This document shows positions 1 to 8,895 of a DNA stretch of 64,000 nucleotides, piece after piece. Both the position numbers and the translations under genes were made by a program. Numbering within the stretch: position 1 is the stretch's first letter; the number at the start of each line of letters is the position of its first letter. The DNA comes from Synergistaceae bacterium UBA5827 (GTDB lineage Bacteria > Synergistota > Synergistia > Synergistales > 79-D21). Below the pieces are notes generated by a model, which saw only the letters and a list, made by a program, of their open reading frames with translations, did not search any database and had not been told where the DNA came from. The stretch lies in the NCBI GenBank assembly GCA_002432945.1, contig DJHE01000019.1, forward strand, positions 109,281 through 173,280. The letters are read 5' to 3'.

Positions 1-169
1 CCAGGCAGATTCGTACTGCGGAATTTTCGGTCCCGCTGATTTTATCGATCGAGCCCCATTCCTGCCCGATGTACCGCGACGGATGCTTGACCGTCGCAAG
101 GAGGGGCCACAACGTGCTTTTCAACTCAAAAGGGCGTTCCACTTTTTTATTCACCTCAAGAATCGTCAT
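1..169 (-). CDS. B12-binding radical SAM protein, N-terminus only
   Basis: Only the first 56 codons are inside the window; the rest lies beyond the left edge. The reading frame opens with ATG at 169, 14 bases inside the end of rodA, so the two are probably translationally coupled. Residues 30-38 read PSRYIGQEW and residues 51-56 AVRICL. This resembles the opening of the TIGR03960-type cobalamin-binding radical SAM family, where a KPxRYxGxE stretch precedes a VRxALAFPD stretch. The B12 domain and the CxxxCxxC cluster are not visible. The family call therefore rests on this short N-terminal match and the position downstream of rodA. Confidence 0.6.
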   Translation of the reverse strand, partial: MTILEVNKKVERPFELKSTLWPLLATVKHPSRYIGQEWGSIDKISGTENSAVRICL

Positions 170-1280
170 CTGGTCGCGGGTTTTCGACGAAAACACTCTG
201 GACGAGCCCCAAGGCAATCCCGAGCGAAAGAAGAGAGCTCCCACCGTAACTCAGGAATGGCAGGGGAAGTCCGGTTACGGGGGCAAGCCCCATGCTCATT
301 GCCATGCCTTCCAGTACCTGGAACCAGATCCAGCCCGCGATGGAGGCGACAAGGACTTTCCCGCGGAGATCCCTGGATTTGACTCCGGCAGCGATGATAC
401 GCCAGAGCAAGAGTGAGAAGAGGGCCAGAAGGACAATGCCGCCCAGGAAACCAAACTCCTCCGCAAAGACGCTGAAAATGAAATCCGTGTGGGGCTCCGG
501 GAGAAAACCCAGCTTGCTCTGTGTTCCCATCATGAACCCCTTGCCGACCAGGCGTCCCGAACCCACTGCGATCCTGGACTGGATCACGTTGTAACCCGCC
601 CCGAGAGGGTCGACATAGGGATTCAAAAAAACCATGAGTCGCAGGCGCTGGTAGGTCTTGAGAAAATGCCAGGCGAACGGCATGGCCAAAAGGGCTGCAC
701 CGCAAAGCCCAACCAGGTAGCTCACTGGTGTTCCTGCTGCGTACAGGGCTGTAAGGATCATGACCGAAAGCACGATGGCGCTCCCGAGGTCAGGCTGTGC
801 CAGGACGAGGACGAGGCTCATCCCCGCCAGCGCCAGGACGCCTGCCAGGTCTCTCGTCTTCTTCACCGGATGCCTGCAAAGGTGCTTGGACAGCAAGAGG
901 GCAAGGGCCACCTTGGTTACCTCGGAAGGCTGAAGTCGAATTCCTGCAAAACCGATCCAGCTTTGGGAACCCCTGGCGACATGTCCCAGGACCAGTACAA
1001 TCACCAGGAGAATCAACGCGATTCCGTAAAGCCGGTAGGCCAATTCAAGAAGGCGCAAGTAACCGATCCGCAAAACCACCGCATAAGCCGAGAAGGAGAC
1101 AAGTCCCCAGATTGCCTGCCTGACAACGAAAGCCCCGGCGTTTTTCTCCATGCCGAGGCTGGCGCTGAAGATCGAAAAAAGGCCGATGAAGAAAAGGGCC
1201 ACGGTCGCAAACAACAGATTGCGGTCAGACGAAACGAACAGCAACCGTAGGATATTCCCCTTCTCCTCCCGCAGTTTCAT
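156..1280 (-). CDS. rodA: Rod-shape peptidoglycan polymerase RodA
   Basis: 374 aa polytopic SEDS-family glycosyltransferase that polymerises lipid II for side-wall growth with the class B PBP2 (mrdA, same cluster). Visible family hallmarks are GSQSWIGFAGIRLQPSE near residues 108-124, QPDLGSAIV near 163, the long extracytoplasmic segment with GSGRLVGKG and PEPHTDFIF, and the C-terminal PLPFLSYGGSS. The gene starts with ATG in an ATGA overlap with the minE stop, so it is coupled to minE. Its place with mre, mrd and min genes favours RodA over FtsW. Confidence 0.93.
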   Translation of the reverse strand: MKLREEKGNILRLLFVSSDRNLLFATVALFFIGLFSIFSASLGMEKNAGAFVVRQAIWGLVSFSAYAVVLRIGYLRLLELAYRLYGIALILLVIVLVLGHVARGSQSWIGFAGIRLQPSEVTKVALALLLSKHLCRHPVKKTRDLAGVLALAGMSLVLVLAQPDLGSAIVLSVMILTALYAAGTPVSYLVGLCGAALLAMPFAWHFLKTYQRLRLMVFLNPYVDPLGAGYNVIQSRIAVGSGRLVGKGFMMGTQSKLGFLPEPHTDFIFSVFAEEFGFLGGIVLLALFSLLLWRIIAAGVKSRDLRGKVLVASIAGWIWFQVLEGMAMSMGLAPVTGLPLPFLSYGGSSLLSLGIALGLVQSVFVENPRPDDDS

Positions 1281-1564
1281 GCAGGTTCCGCCCTGCGCTC
1301 CGCTCTCCTCTTGACGTTCTTGACGGGGATGTTCGCCACAAGCGCCACGGAACGCTCTTCTTTCGAAAAATCAAGCTCGATCTTGTCTTCCTCGATATCG
1401 AGATAATTGCTGATGACCCCGATAAGGTCCTTACGGAGATTTTCCATCATTTCCGGGGAAATGTCCGTACGGTCGTGGATCAGGACCAGTTGAAGGCGTT
1501 TTTTTGCCGTGTCTTTCGACTTTTCCTTTTTGATCATCTGGAACAGCCGGGCAAGGAAGTTCAT
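1277..1564 (-). CDS. minE: Cell division topological specificity factor MinE
   Basis: 95 aa. MinE stimulates the MinD ATPase and confines the MinCD division inhibitor to the poles. The N-terminal amphipathic stretch MNFLARLF is followed by a basic region and the anti-MinCD core (RLQLVLIHDRT), with a C-terminal dimerisation part rich in IELDF/ALVANIPV. The chosen ATG has GGGGG eight bases upstream; a GTG three codons earlier lacks proper spacing. It lies 12 bases after minD and shares ATGA with rodA. Confidence 0.92.
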   Translation of the reverse strand: MNFLARLFQMIKKEKSKDTAKKRLQLVLIHDRTDISPEMMENLRKDLIGVISNYLDIEEDKIELDFSKEERSVALVANIPVKNVKRRAERRAEPA

Positions 1565-1576
1565 GATATCCACCCC

Positions 1577-2377
1577 CTAAAGGCCAAGGGCTTTCCGGAG
1601 AAAGCCGAAAAAGCCCTTCTGGTCGGAAGCTTCCAGGTCGAGGAGGGGTATTTCTTCACCGAGTATGCGGCGAGCCACGTTGGAGAAGGCCCGGGCAGCT
1701 ATCGATTCGTCTCCCAGGGTCAGTGGTTCTCCCTTGTTCGTAGAGACGACGACAGCCGTATCGTCTGGTATGACTCCGATCAGGTCAATCGCCAGGATAT
1801 CGAGGACATCCTTGACGTCGATCATGTCGCCGGATTTTACCATCGCAGGTCGCAAGCGGTTGAGGACCAACCTTATCGGGGATTTTGACATGGATTCCAG
1901 CATGCCGATGATTCGATCCGCATCTCGGACGGCAGAAACCTCGGGGGTCGTCACGACGATGGCCTCGTCGGCACCAATCGCAGCGTTGCGAAACCCTTGT
2001 TCTATGCCCGCAGGGCTATCGATCAGCGTGATATCGAAGTTTTCCCTGAGTTCGTCGCAGAGTTTCAGCATCTGGTCGGGGCTCACCGCATCCTTGGTTC
2101 GCGTCTGTGCGGCAGGAAGCAGGAAAAGGTTTTCCACCCGCTTGTCCCGTACCATGGCCTTCTGCAGCTTGCAGGCACCTTCGACAACGTCCACCAGGTT
2201 GAAAACGATCCTGTTTTCAAGACCCAGAACGACGTCCAGGTTTCTCAACCCGATATCCCCGTCAACAGCCGCGGTCTTGTAACCTGCCTTGGCTAGGGCA
2301 ACAGCAAGGTTTGCCGTCGTTGTCGTCTTGCCGACCCCGCCTTTCCCAGATGTCACGACGATAATTCTCGGATCCAT
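1577..2377 (-). CDS. minD: Septum site-determining ATPase MinD
   Basis: 266 aa ParA/MinD-family ATPase that recruits MinC to the membrane. The deviant Walker A SGKGGVGKTTT is at residues 10-20, with the signature lysine; the switch region DSPAGIE is near 120. The C-terminus KGFFGFLRKALGL is the expected amphipathic membrane-targeting helix. Ribosome site GAGGAGGGGG precedes the ATG. It lies between minC and minE, completing a Min system in one run. Confidence 0.97.
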   Translation of the reverse strand: MDPRIIVVTSGKGGVGKTTTTANLAVALAKAGYKTAAVDGDIGLRNLDVVLGLENRIVFNLVDVVEGACKLQKAMVRDKRVENLFLLPAAQTRTKDAVSPDQMLKLCDELRENFDITLIDSPAGIEQGFRNAAIGADEAIVVTTPEVSAVRDADRIIGMLESMSKSPIRLVLNRLRPAMVKSGDMIDVKDVLDILAIDLIGVIPDDTAVVVSTNKGEPLTLGDESIAARAFSNVARRILGEEIPLLDLEASDQKGFFGFLRKALGL

Positions 2378-2407
2378 AAAGCCCCCTCCTCCTCTTTCAA
2401 GCTATGG

Positions 2408-3082
2408 TCAAGGCAATTCCTTTGCGATCAGGGTGTCTCCCTCCACTGCGAAAAGAACGCTCTTCCCGTACCAGGGAGACGCACTGTCAAAAGTGCTGAA
2501 GAGGCGGCCGATCCTGACCTGTGTCGCTTCGAAGGACTTGGCGATGACCCTGGAGGAAATGTTGCCTTCCGCCCCAGCGTGAACCAATCCCTGCAGCCTG
2601 CCCCAAACGACGATGTTCCCTGCCGAAACGATTTCGGCCCCATCGTTCACGTGTCCGACGACGAAGACATCACCGGGGTGCTCCACTTTCTGCCCCGACC
2701 TTAGAGACCTCTCCACGAGAAGCGTCTGGAAAGACCTGGCGGCCCTCATTTCGGGCACCGGAGCCATGGGCTCTCCTACCGCAAGTCCTGCCGATCTAAG
2801 CAACTTCAGTCCCTCGTTGTCGAAGCTCACCCATGATAGGAGGTTCAGCCCGTGTTTCCAAACCACGTCGGTCAGCAGCCGTCCGATAAAAGCACTGGAG
2901 ATCGGCCTTCCCTGGAGGTCCAGAACGACACGGCCGCCTTCCAGGAGGTGACGAGCTCCTTCGACCGTTTTTTCCAGCCCGGACCAGACGTCGGAATCGG
3001 GGATCCCTTCAGGAACGACAAGGCGAAGATGGCCTGCGCCCCCTTTTAAGGTGACAGCAGCCTTTTCCCTTTCGACTTCCAT
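2408..3082 (-). CDS. minC: Septum site-determining protein MinC
   Basis: About 224 aa. MinC inhibits FtsZ polymerisation. The N-terminal half is divergent. The C-terminal half carries the MinC beta-helix pattern: GDVFVVGHVNDGAEI, then VSAGNIVVWGRLQGLVHAG, GNISSRVIAKSFEATQVRIG. The start is uncertain. A GTG at 3091 and an ATG at 3082 are in frame, and I use the ATG because GAGGGG lies at better spacing. It sits 10 bases after mrdA and upstream of minD. Confidence 0.9.
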   Translation of the reverse strand: MEVEREKAAVTLKGGAGHLRLVVPEGIPDSDVWSGLEKTVEGARHLLEGGRVVLDLQGRPISSAFIGRLLTDVVWKHGLNLLSWVSFDNEGLKLLRSAGLAVGEPMAPVPEMRAARSFQTLLVERSLRSGQKVEHPGDVFVVGHVNDGAEIVSAGNIVVWGRLQGLVHAGAEGNISSRVIAKSFEATQVRIGRLFSTFDSASPWYGKSVLFAVEGDTLIAKELP

Positions 3083-3100
3083 CTCCTCCACACCCCTCTT

Positions 3101-4840
3101 TCAGCGCTCGACACCCACTAGGTAAGCCAAAACCTGTCCGACAAGGGGAGCGGCTACCGAGCTCCCATGTCCGCCTCCCTCGACCAGCGCGACCGCAACG
3201 TATCGAGGGTTATCTGAAGGAGCATACCCCACAAACCAGGCGTGGTCATCCCCATGTGGATTTTGAGCCGTGCCCGTCTTGCCTGTAACGGTCACCCCGT
3301 AAACACCTGAAGCCCTGCCTGTCCCCGATTTGACGACTTCCTCCATCCCCTTCCGAACCCAGCCAAGGGCTTCCCTGGGAAGGTGGAGATCGGTCCCCTG
3401 GGGATGTTCACTCGCCGAAAGATGCGGAACGACGAGGGTCCCTCCGTTGGCGAGGGCAGCATAAACCCGGGCCAGTTGCAACGGGGTCATGAGAAGGAAT
3501 CCCTGGCCGATGGAATAGTTGACCGTATCCCCATGGAACCAGGACTCGGAAAAACGTCTTTTCTTCCACTCCCGTCCTGCAAGGTTTCCGCGGGCTTCAC
3601 CAGGAAGGTCGATCCCCGTCACCTGCCCCACTCCCAGGCGGCCGGACCACTCGAGCAGTCGATCAGCCCCAAGCCAGAGCCCAACCTGGTAGAAGTATAC
3701 ATCACAAGAATCCTTAAGAGCCGACACAAGGCTCACTGTGCCATGTCCGCCCCGCTTCCAGCAGCGAAAAACCCGGTTCCCGACCTTTAGCTGGCCCGGG
3801 CAATGAACTGTCGTGTGCGGGGTCACAACTTTCTCCACAAGTGCGGCCAATGCGGGCACAGCCTTGAACGTCGACCCGGGCGGGTAGGCTCCGCTGATCG
3901 CCCTGTTCATCATCGGCCGGTCCGGATCCTTTAGCAGGCGCCCCCATTCCCCGGCTGATACCCCCCAGGTAAGGGGATTCGGGTCATAGGAGGGTGCCGA
4001 ATAGAGCACCTTGACTGCCCCGTCCTTTACATCCATGGCAACGATGACACCTTTCTTGCCTCCGAGGAGTTGCTGTGCCTCCCTCTGGGCACCCAGGTCA
4101 AGGGTTAGCCTAAGGTCCTGCCCCTTGGTTGGAGGAATCCGGCTCAAACTCCGCCGTCTCCTGCCCACCGCATCCACCTCGACCGCTTCCTCCGCTGCCA
4201 TCCCTCTCAGGGTCCCCTCGTGCACGAGTTCGACTCCCGTTTTTCCGATCAGGTCTCCCACCATGTATTTCTCCTCGGCACGGGACAAAATTTCATCCTT
4301 GGTAACTTCACCGACATATCCTATGACATGGGCGGTCAGGGCGCCGGCTGGATACACTCTTCGGAAAACAGGCGTCGGGGAAAGGAATTTCGGGAAAAAA
4401 GGGTCCGAAACGAGGCTTGCAACCTGCCCAAGAGTCAGGTTGGATGCAACGGTAACAGGTCGGTACGGGGCCCAGTATTGTTTTCGTATGCTTTCCCCTA
4501 GCCCTTCCGCTGTCGCAGGGATCCCCTGCTTCTGTAGAACAGCTGCGACTTCGCCGAGGACCTTGGCTTCTTTCAGGTCCGGAGGATAGCCAACGATGTC
4601 AAAGGTCCGTACGCTAACGGCCAAGGGAGCTCCATGGATATCCGTGACTTCCCCTCGGGGACTTGAAGTCCTGATGACGCGAATCTTGTTCTGCGTCGAA
4701 AGGAAAGAGTAGTGTTCCCCCCTCAAAACCTGGAAGAAAAGGAGGGACAAGGCAAGCCCCAGAAGGGAATAGGCCATGAAGACACGAAGGTGGCTCAAGC
4801 GTAGGTTTAGCTGGGAGCGGCGTCCTATTTCTCTAGTCAT
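3101..4840 (-). CDS. mrdA: Penicillin-binding protein 2 (class B transpeptidase)
   Basis: 579 aa. Cross-links peptidoglycan in the elongasome with RodA. One N-terminal membrane segment lies near residues 20-40, followed by a PBP dimerisation domain and a transpeptidase domain. The active-site serine motif STFK (GAYPPGSTFKA) is near 326, NYSIGQG near 440 and KTGTAQ near 522. The start overlaps the mreD stop by eight bases. The mre-mrd-min-rodA order identifies it as PBP2 rather than FtsI. Confidence 0.95.
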   Translation of the reverse strand: MTREIGRRSQLNLRLSHLRVFMAYSLLGLALSLLFFQVLRGEHYSFLSTQNKIRVIRTSSPRGEVTDIHGAPLAVSVRTFDIVGYPPDLKEAKVLGEVAAVLQKQGIPATAEGLGESIRKQYWAPYRPVTVASNLTLGQVASLVSDPFFPKFLSPTPVFRRVYPAGALTAHVIGYVGEVTKDEILSRAEEKYMVGDLIGKTGVELVHEGTLRGMAAEEAVEVDAVGRRRRSLSRIPPTKGQDLRLTLDLGAQREAQQLLGGKKGVIVAMDVKDGAVKVLYSAPSYDPNPLTWGVSAGEWGRLLKDPDRPMMNRAISGAYPPGSTFKAVPALAALVEKVVTPHTTVHCPGQLKVGNRVFRCWKRGGHGTVSLVSALKDSCDVYFYQVGLWLGADRLLEWSGRLGVGQVTGIDLPGEARGNLAGREWKKRRFSESWFHGDTVNYSIGQGFLLMTPLQLARVYAALANGGTLVVPHLSASEHPQGTDLHLPREALGWVRKGMEEVVKSGTGRASGVYGVTVTGKTGTAQNPHGDDHAWFVGYAPSDNPRYVAVALVEGGGHGSSVAAPLVGQVLAYLVGVER

Positions 4841-5294
4841 GGCGTGTTCGGCCTTGGCGGATGAACAGGGCGGTCAAACCGAGGACACAGGCAAGGGCCA
4901 TCCCCTGCTGGGAAACGAGCGGGGAATGCAACCCCAAACCATGCCCGGAAAGCAGGGCTGGAAGGAAAGATGAGAACCCATGGGCGGCAATTGCCCAGAC
5001 GAAAAAGAGGATAGGGTTGCCTCTACGGCCAGGGGGAATATGCGACCAGGCCCAAGCGCTGCCAGCGACTAAAAGGATATAGGCACTCGAGGTCACCCCC
5101 GGAAGCGCTGTCCATCTCAAGTCCCAAAATAGGCCCGTAGCAAAAGCCGGGATGAATAGCGGCGTCGCGTCCTCGCATCGGAAAACCGCGATCCAGACCA
5201 GGGCAAGAACAGTAAAATCCGGAACAATGGCCGTGCCGGAAAAAACGACCTGAAGGAGGTCCCGGGCAAGGAGAGAAAACCAAACAATAGCCAT
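4833..5294 (-). CDS. mreD: Rod shape-determining protein MreD
   Basis: 153 aa, almost wholly hydrophobic with about five membrane segments, the size and character of MreD. Sequence conservation in this family is low, so the call depends strongly on position: it starts at the mreC stop in a TAATG junction and its end overlaps mrdA. The GLFWDLRWTALPGV segment resembles the GLxxDxxxxxxxG signature of MreD proteins. Confidence 0.85.
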   Translation of the reverse strand: MAIVWFSLLARDLLQVVFSGTAIVPDFTVLALVWIAVFRCEDATPLFIPAFATGLFWDLRWTALPGVTSSAYILLVAGSAWAWSHIPPGRRGNPILFFVWAIAAHGFSSFLPALLSGHGLGLHSPLVSQQGMALACVLGLTALFIRQGRTRHD

Positions 5295-6058
5295 TACGGT
5301 TTCCCCCCTGAGATCACCTTGACCTTGTAAAGCCTTGAAAGATCCGCATTGAGGCTCAGCTTGTAAATGCGGTACCCGCCTATCTCCGACCCGATTCCTG
5401 AAACTATGCCAATAGGGATACCAGGCGGCAATTGCTCTGAAACGAGAGCTGTGCTGAGATTCATCCCTATCCTGAGATTCTTTTCCGCAGGAACGTAGAG
5501 CAACCAGACGTTACCGTCCCCTTCCCCGTTCAGGACCCCAAGATCCCTGGTTTCCTCAACCACGACTGGGATGTAAAGGGATGGGGAAGTCAAAAGCTCG
5601 ATCCACGCCGAATTTGATTCGACCCTAGAGACCTTCCCTACCAGGGCACCGTCCTGTGTTGCCCCCATGCCGGGTCGGATCCCGTCCTTGAATCCCCTGT
5701 CTATCCGGACTTCGGACCACCATGCAGCCGATGACCTCAATGTAACGTGCCCTTCCTGGACTCCCGGCCCTGAGCCGAAATTGATGGTTGTCTGGAGAAG
5801 TCCGCGCAAGGAAAGGTTTTCTTTTTCGAGACGATCGATCCTTTCACGCAAAGCCCTTTCCCCCGCGGCGAGATCAACCGTCCTGGCAACTGCGTTTCTT
5901 AGAATCCTGGCGGGCCACTCGGGTACTCTCATGACCAGACCGGTCAGGTCCATTGCCTTGTCTACAAGAAGCGACCCCGGGGAAACGGCCGCAAGAAGCA
6001 GGCTAAGGGAAAGCGTTCCCAGGAAAAAAATCCAGTACCGCGTCCCGGTACGCCCCAT
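5294..6058 (-). CDS. mreC: Rod shape-determining protein MreC
   Basis: 254 aa bitopic protein linking cytoplasmic MreB to the periplasmic elongasome. One membrane segment lies near residues 10-30, then a coiled coil (RERIDRLEKENLSLRGLLQ), then the beta-rich MreC core with DGIRPGMGAT, GALVGKVSRV and the closing PPGIPIGIVSGIGSE. The ATG at 6058 has GGGGAGG six bases upstream; an in-frame TTG two codons earlier is less well placed. Directly follows mreB. Confidence 0.93.
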   Translation of the reverse strand: MGRTGTRYWIFFLGTLSLSLLLAAVSPGSLLVDKAMDLTGLVMRVPEWPARILRNAVARTVDLAAGERALRERIDRLEKENLSLRGLLQTTINFGSGPGVQEGHVTLRSSAAWWSEVRIDRGFKDGIRPGMGATQDGALVGKVSRVESNSAWIELLTSPSLYIPVVVEETRDLGVLNGEGDGNVWLLYVPAEKNLRIGMNLSTALVSEQLPPGIPIGIVSGIGSEIGGYRIYKLSLNADLSRLYKVKVISGGKP

Positions 6059-6074
6059 CGCCAACCTCCCCGGC

Positions 6075-7130
6075 CTAAAGGGAACCCCGTTCGACCGTAC
6101 TCATGACCGGGCGCTTGGAATCCAGGTCTTCAAGGACCTTGGCCAATCCGTAGGAGACGGCAATGAGAGGATCGTCAGCGACAAAAACAGGGACATTGAG
6201 AGCCTGCGACAGGCGTTGGCTCAATCCCCGCAAAAGCGCTCCTCCCCCTGCGAGGACAAGTCCTTGTTCATAGATATCCTTGACCAGTTCCGGGGGAGTC
6301 AGCTCAAGGGTTTCCCTGATGGTGTCCTCGATCTTCTCGACGACAGGTTCGATAGCTTCCCGCACCTGTACGGATGAAAGCGTAACGGACCGGGGCAAGC
6401 CGTCGGTGAGATCCCTTCCCTTGACCTCCATCCGGAGTTCCTCGTCAAGGGGGACGACACTCCCGAGGTCGCACTTGATTTGTTCCGCTGTCGCATCTCC
6501 GATGGCAAGCTTATGGTTCAGGCGCATCATGTTCACGATCGCGCTGTCGATCTCATCCCCGGCCCCTCTAATGGACTTGCTCACCACGATTCCGCCCATT
6601 GAAAGGACCGCAACCTCGCAGGTTCCACCCCCGATATCGACGACCATGTTCCCGCGCGGTTCATGGATGGGAAGGCAGGCTCCCAAGGCGGCCGCAAGGG
6701 GCTCCTCTACCACGTAGGCTTCCCGGGCACCCGCGGAAAGGGTCGCGTCAACAACCGCCCGGCGTTCAACTTCGGTGACACAGGCCGGAACCGATACGAC
6801 AACTCTGGGACGCGAAAAGAATCCCCTGCGGTCATCCGCCAGGCGGACAAAATGGGAAATCATCGCCTCCGTCATGTCGAAATCTGATATGACACCCTCC
6901 CTCATCGGCTTTACCGTTTCGATTCCTGCCGGCGTTTTTCCGACCATGGCCTTGGCCTGCTTTCCAACAGCCAGTATCTCCTTCCGGCCACCCCGGACCG
7001 ATTTACGGACGGCAATGACCGAGGGCTCGTTGATGACGATCCCTTTCCCCTTCACATAGACGACGACATTTACCGTACCCAGGTCGATCCCGATATCACT
7101 GCCAAAAAATCCTGAAAATAAACGAAACAA
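6075..7130 (-). CDS. mreB: Rod shape-determining actin homologue MreB
   Basis: 351 aa. Forms membrane-associated filaments directing side-wall synthesis. Actin-fold nucleotide motifs are DIGIDLGTVNVVVYVKG near the start (phosphate 1), VVDIGGGTCEVAVLS (phosphate 2) and LAGGGALLRGL (adenosine). The N-terminal MFRLFSGFFG is a plausible membrane-binding helix. The start codon is TTG with GGGGGGAAG just upstream. First gene of the shape and division run. Confidence 0.95.
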   Translation of the reverse strand: MFRLFSGFFGSDIGIDLGTVNVVVYVKGKGIVINEPSVIAVRKSVRGGRKEILAVGKQAKAMVGKTPAGIETVKPMREGVISDFDMTEAMISHFVRLADDRRGFFSRPRVVVSVPACVTEVERRAVVDATLSAGAREAYVVEEPLAAALGACLPIHEPRGNMVVDIGGGTCEVAVLSMGGIVVSKSIRGAGDEIDSAIVNMMRLNHKLAIGDATAEQIKCDLGSVVPLDEELRMEVKGRDLTDGLPRSVTLSSVQVREAIEPVVEKIEDTIRETLELTPPELVKDIYEQGLVLAGGGALLRGLSQRLSQALNVPVFVADDPLIAVSYGLAKVLEDLDSKRPVMSTVERGSL

Positions 7131-7152
7131 GGCTTCCCCCCGCTTTCATGGT

Positions 7153-7812
7153 TCAATGGACGCCCACCTGGCGGGAACTCCCGCCAGCGACGACGAAATG
7201 ACCGACCAATTCTATACCCAGCAGCTTCAGCTGCCTTGAAACCGACGCTGTTAGGGAACGATCCTCATCGCTCGGCTTCGGGTTCCCGTCAGGATGATTG
7301 TGGATAAGCACGACTCCCGCCGCACCAATGCGAACGGCCCTGCGGCAGAGGTAGGGAGCATCCAGGAATGCCCCATCCAGGCCCCCGAAAGAGACTTTCT
7401 CCGAACCCAGGAGACGTCCTTCGCGATCGGTGAAAAGAGCCAGGATGAATTCTCGCTCTTCCCGGATCATTGATTTTTCAAGGCTCTTTAGGGTCGATTG
7501 CCAAGAAACCCCTTCGTTTTCCTTGCCGTCACACCAGCTACGCCTTCCCAGCTCGATCGCCGCAATGAGTGTCGCCGCTTTGGCCGAACCAAGTCCGGAA
7601 AATCCGCATAGTTCCGTAGCCGTTGTCTTGGCCAGCGCGCGCTCGTCAGGATATTCCTTGAGGAGGCTCGCAGCAAGGGCCATCACGTCAGTGCCCTTTT
7701 GTCCCGTCCTAAGGAGGACAGCAAGCAGTTCCTGGAGGGATAACGATCCGGGACCCATCCGGAGAAGCCTTTCCCTTGGCCGCTCCCCCAATGGCAGGTT
7801 CGAAAGACTCAT
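7153..7812 (-). CDS. radC: RadC-like JAB-domain protein
   Basis: 219 aa. The N-terminal helix-hairpin-helix part (LCGFSGLGSAKAATLIAAIELGRR) precedes a JAB/MPN metalloprotease-like domain whose zinc motif LIHNHPDGNPKPSDED is intact. RadC proteins were named for DNA repair, but that role is disputed and the true substrate is unknown. The ATG overlaps the stop of the upstream hydrolase (ATGA). Confidence 0.92.
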   Translation of the reverse strand: MSLSNLPLGERPRERLLRMGPGSLSLQELLAVLLRTGQKGTDVMALAASLLKEYPDERALAKTTATELCGFSGLGSAKAATLIAAIELGRRSWCDGKENEGVSWQSTLKSLEKSMIREEREFILALFTDREGRLLGSEKVSFGGLDGAFLDAPYLCRRAVRIGAAGVVLIHNHPDGNPKPSDEDRSLTASVSRQLKLLGIELVGHFVVAGGSSRQVGVH

Positions 7813-8435
7813 GGCCAGTAAGGGTTTTCCTTCTTCTCTCGGCCGAGGTTCGTTTCCGGCCCATGCCCCGGCAAAACCGGCAGGGTATCCGCTAAGGCAG
7901 CCAGTTTCACAAGGGAAGACTTCAACTCCGTTTCGCTCCCCCCGGGAAGATCAGTCCGGCCAACGCTCCTGGCGAAAAGGGTGTCTCCCGAAACCAGGAG
8001 TTCCTTTGCCCCGTCTCTTAAAAGAAAACAAGAACTGCCTGCCGTATGCCCGGGCGTGTGGATGACCCGAACCTCTATACTGCCGGCCCAAAATATTTCC
8101 CCATCTTCCAGGACTTTATCTGCCGCGCCCGACTTAACCGGTGATCCCATCCAGCGCGACAGGTTCTCCTCTGGGCTTGTCAGCATCGTCGCATCCGCGT
8201 GATGGATGGCTACGCCCTTCCTCGACCTTTTCCGGGCTTCATCAAGCCCCCCAATATGATCTCCATGCCCGTGGGTCAGGAGTATCCACTCGATTTCAAG
8301 GCCTTTTTCTTCCGCAAAACCGAGGGCTTCGGATGGATCTCCGCCGGGGTCAACCAGGACCGCCACCCCTTCGGCATCCCATAGGAGGTAGGCGTTTGTC
8401 CAAAGGGCCCCCATGGCAAAACGTCGGTATTCCAT
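7809..8435 (-). CDS. Metallo-beta-lactamase-fold hydrolase (glyoxalase II-like)
   Basis: 208 aa with the binuclear metal motif THGHGDHIGG near residue 54, a second histidine in HTPGHTAGS near 127, the bridging aspartate in LVSGDTLF near 150, and a late PGHGPET. This is the compact hydroxyacylglutathione hydrolase-like subgroup, which hydrolyses thioesters of varied, often unknown, identity. No glutathione-binding extension is present, so a true glyoxalase II role is unlikely. It lies between dtd and radC, five bases from dtd and overlapping radC. Confidence 0.9.
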   Translation of the reverse strand: MEYRRFAMGALWTNAYLLWDAEGVAVLVDPGGDPSEALGFAEEKGLEIEWILLTHGHGDHIGGLDEARKRSRKGVAIHHADATMLTSPEENLSRWMGSPVKSGAADKVLEDGEIFWAGSIEVRVIHTPGHTAGSSCFLLRDGAKELLVSGDTLFARSVGRTDLPGGSETELKSSLVKLAALADTLPVLPGHGPETNLGREKKENPYWP

Positions 8436-8439
8436 CGTC

Positions 8440-8889
8440 CTAGAAAACTCCCTTGCTGTCGAGGATAAGCGTCACAGGACCATCGTTGCAAAGCGAGACC
8501 TGCATCATCGCCTGGAAAACACCTGTCTGGACGGGAAGTCCCGCTGTTTTCAAAGCGAGAACGAGGTCATCGTAAAGGCGTTCCGCCTGCCCCGGGGGAG
8601 CCGCCGAGGTAAAGGAGGGGCGGCGACCTTTCCTGGCATCCCCGTAGAGAGTGAACTGGGAAACCAGCAGGATCCCCCCTCCAATATCCCTTACAGAGCG
8701 GTTCATCTTTCCGTTTTCATCCTCAAAGACACGCAAGTTGGCCAATTTTTCCGCCATCCAGGCCACGTCATTCGCGCGATCCTCATGGGTCACTCCTATC
8801 AGGACACACAATCCGGCATCAATCTGTCCGGTCAACTGCCCATCAACCTGGACCCTGGACCAGGAGACCCTCTGTACAACCGCCCTCAA
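8440..8889 (-). CDS. dtd: D-aminoacyl-tRNA deacylase
   Basis: 149 aa. Hydrolyses D-amino acids mischarged on tRNA. The family motifs SQFTLYGD (catalytic threonine, near 80) and NDGPVT (near 135) are both present, and the length matches. Starts with TTG preceded by GGGTGAGG, seven bases after the relA stop, so it is likely co-transcribed with relA/spoT. Confidence 0.95.
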   Translation of the reverse strand: MRAVVQRVSWSRVQVDGQLTGQIDAGLCVLIGVTHEDRANDVAWMAEKLANLRVFEDENGKMNRSVRDIGGGILLVSQFTLYGDARKGRRPSFTSAAPPGQAERLYDDLVLALKTAGLPVQTGVFQAMMQVSLCNDGPVTLILDSKGVF

Positions 8890-8895
8890 GTGACC

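Noticed and set aside
489..1250. 253-codon plus-strand open frame opposite rodA
   Set aside because: Shadow of a well-identified minus-strand gene; its translation is rich in Gln, His and Arg, with no family features.
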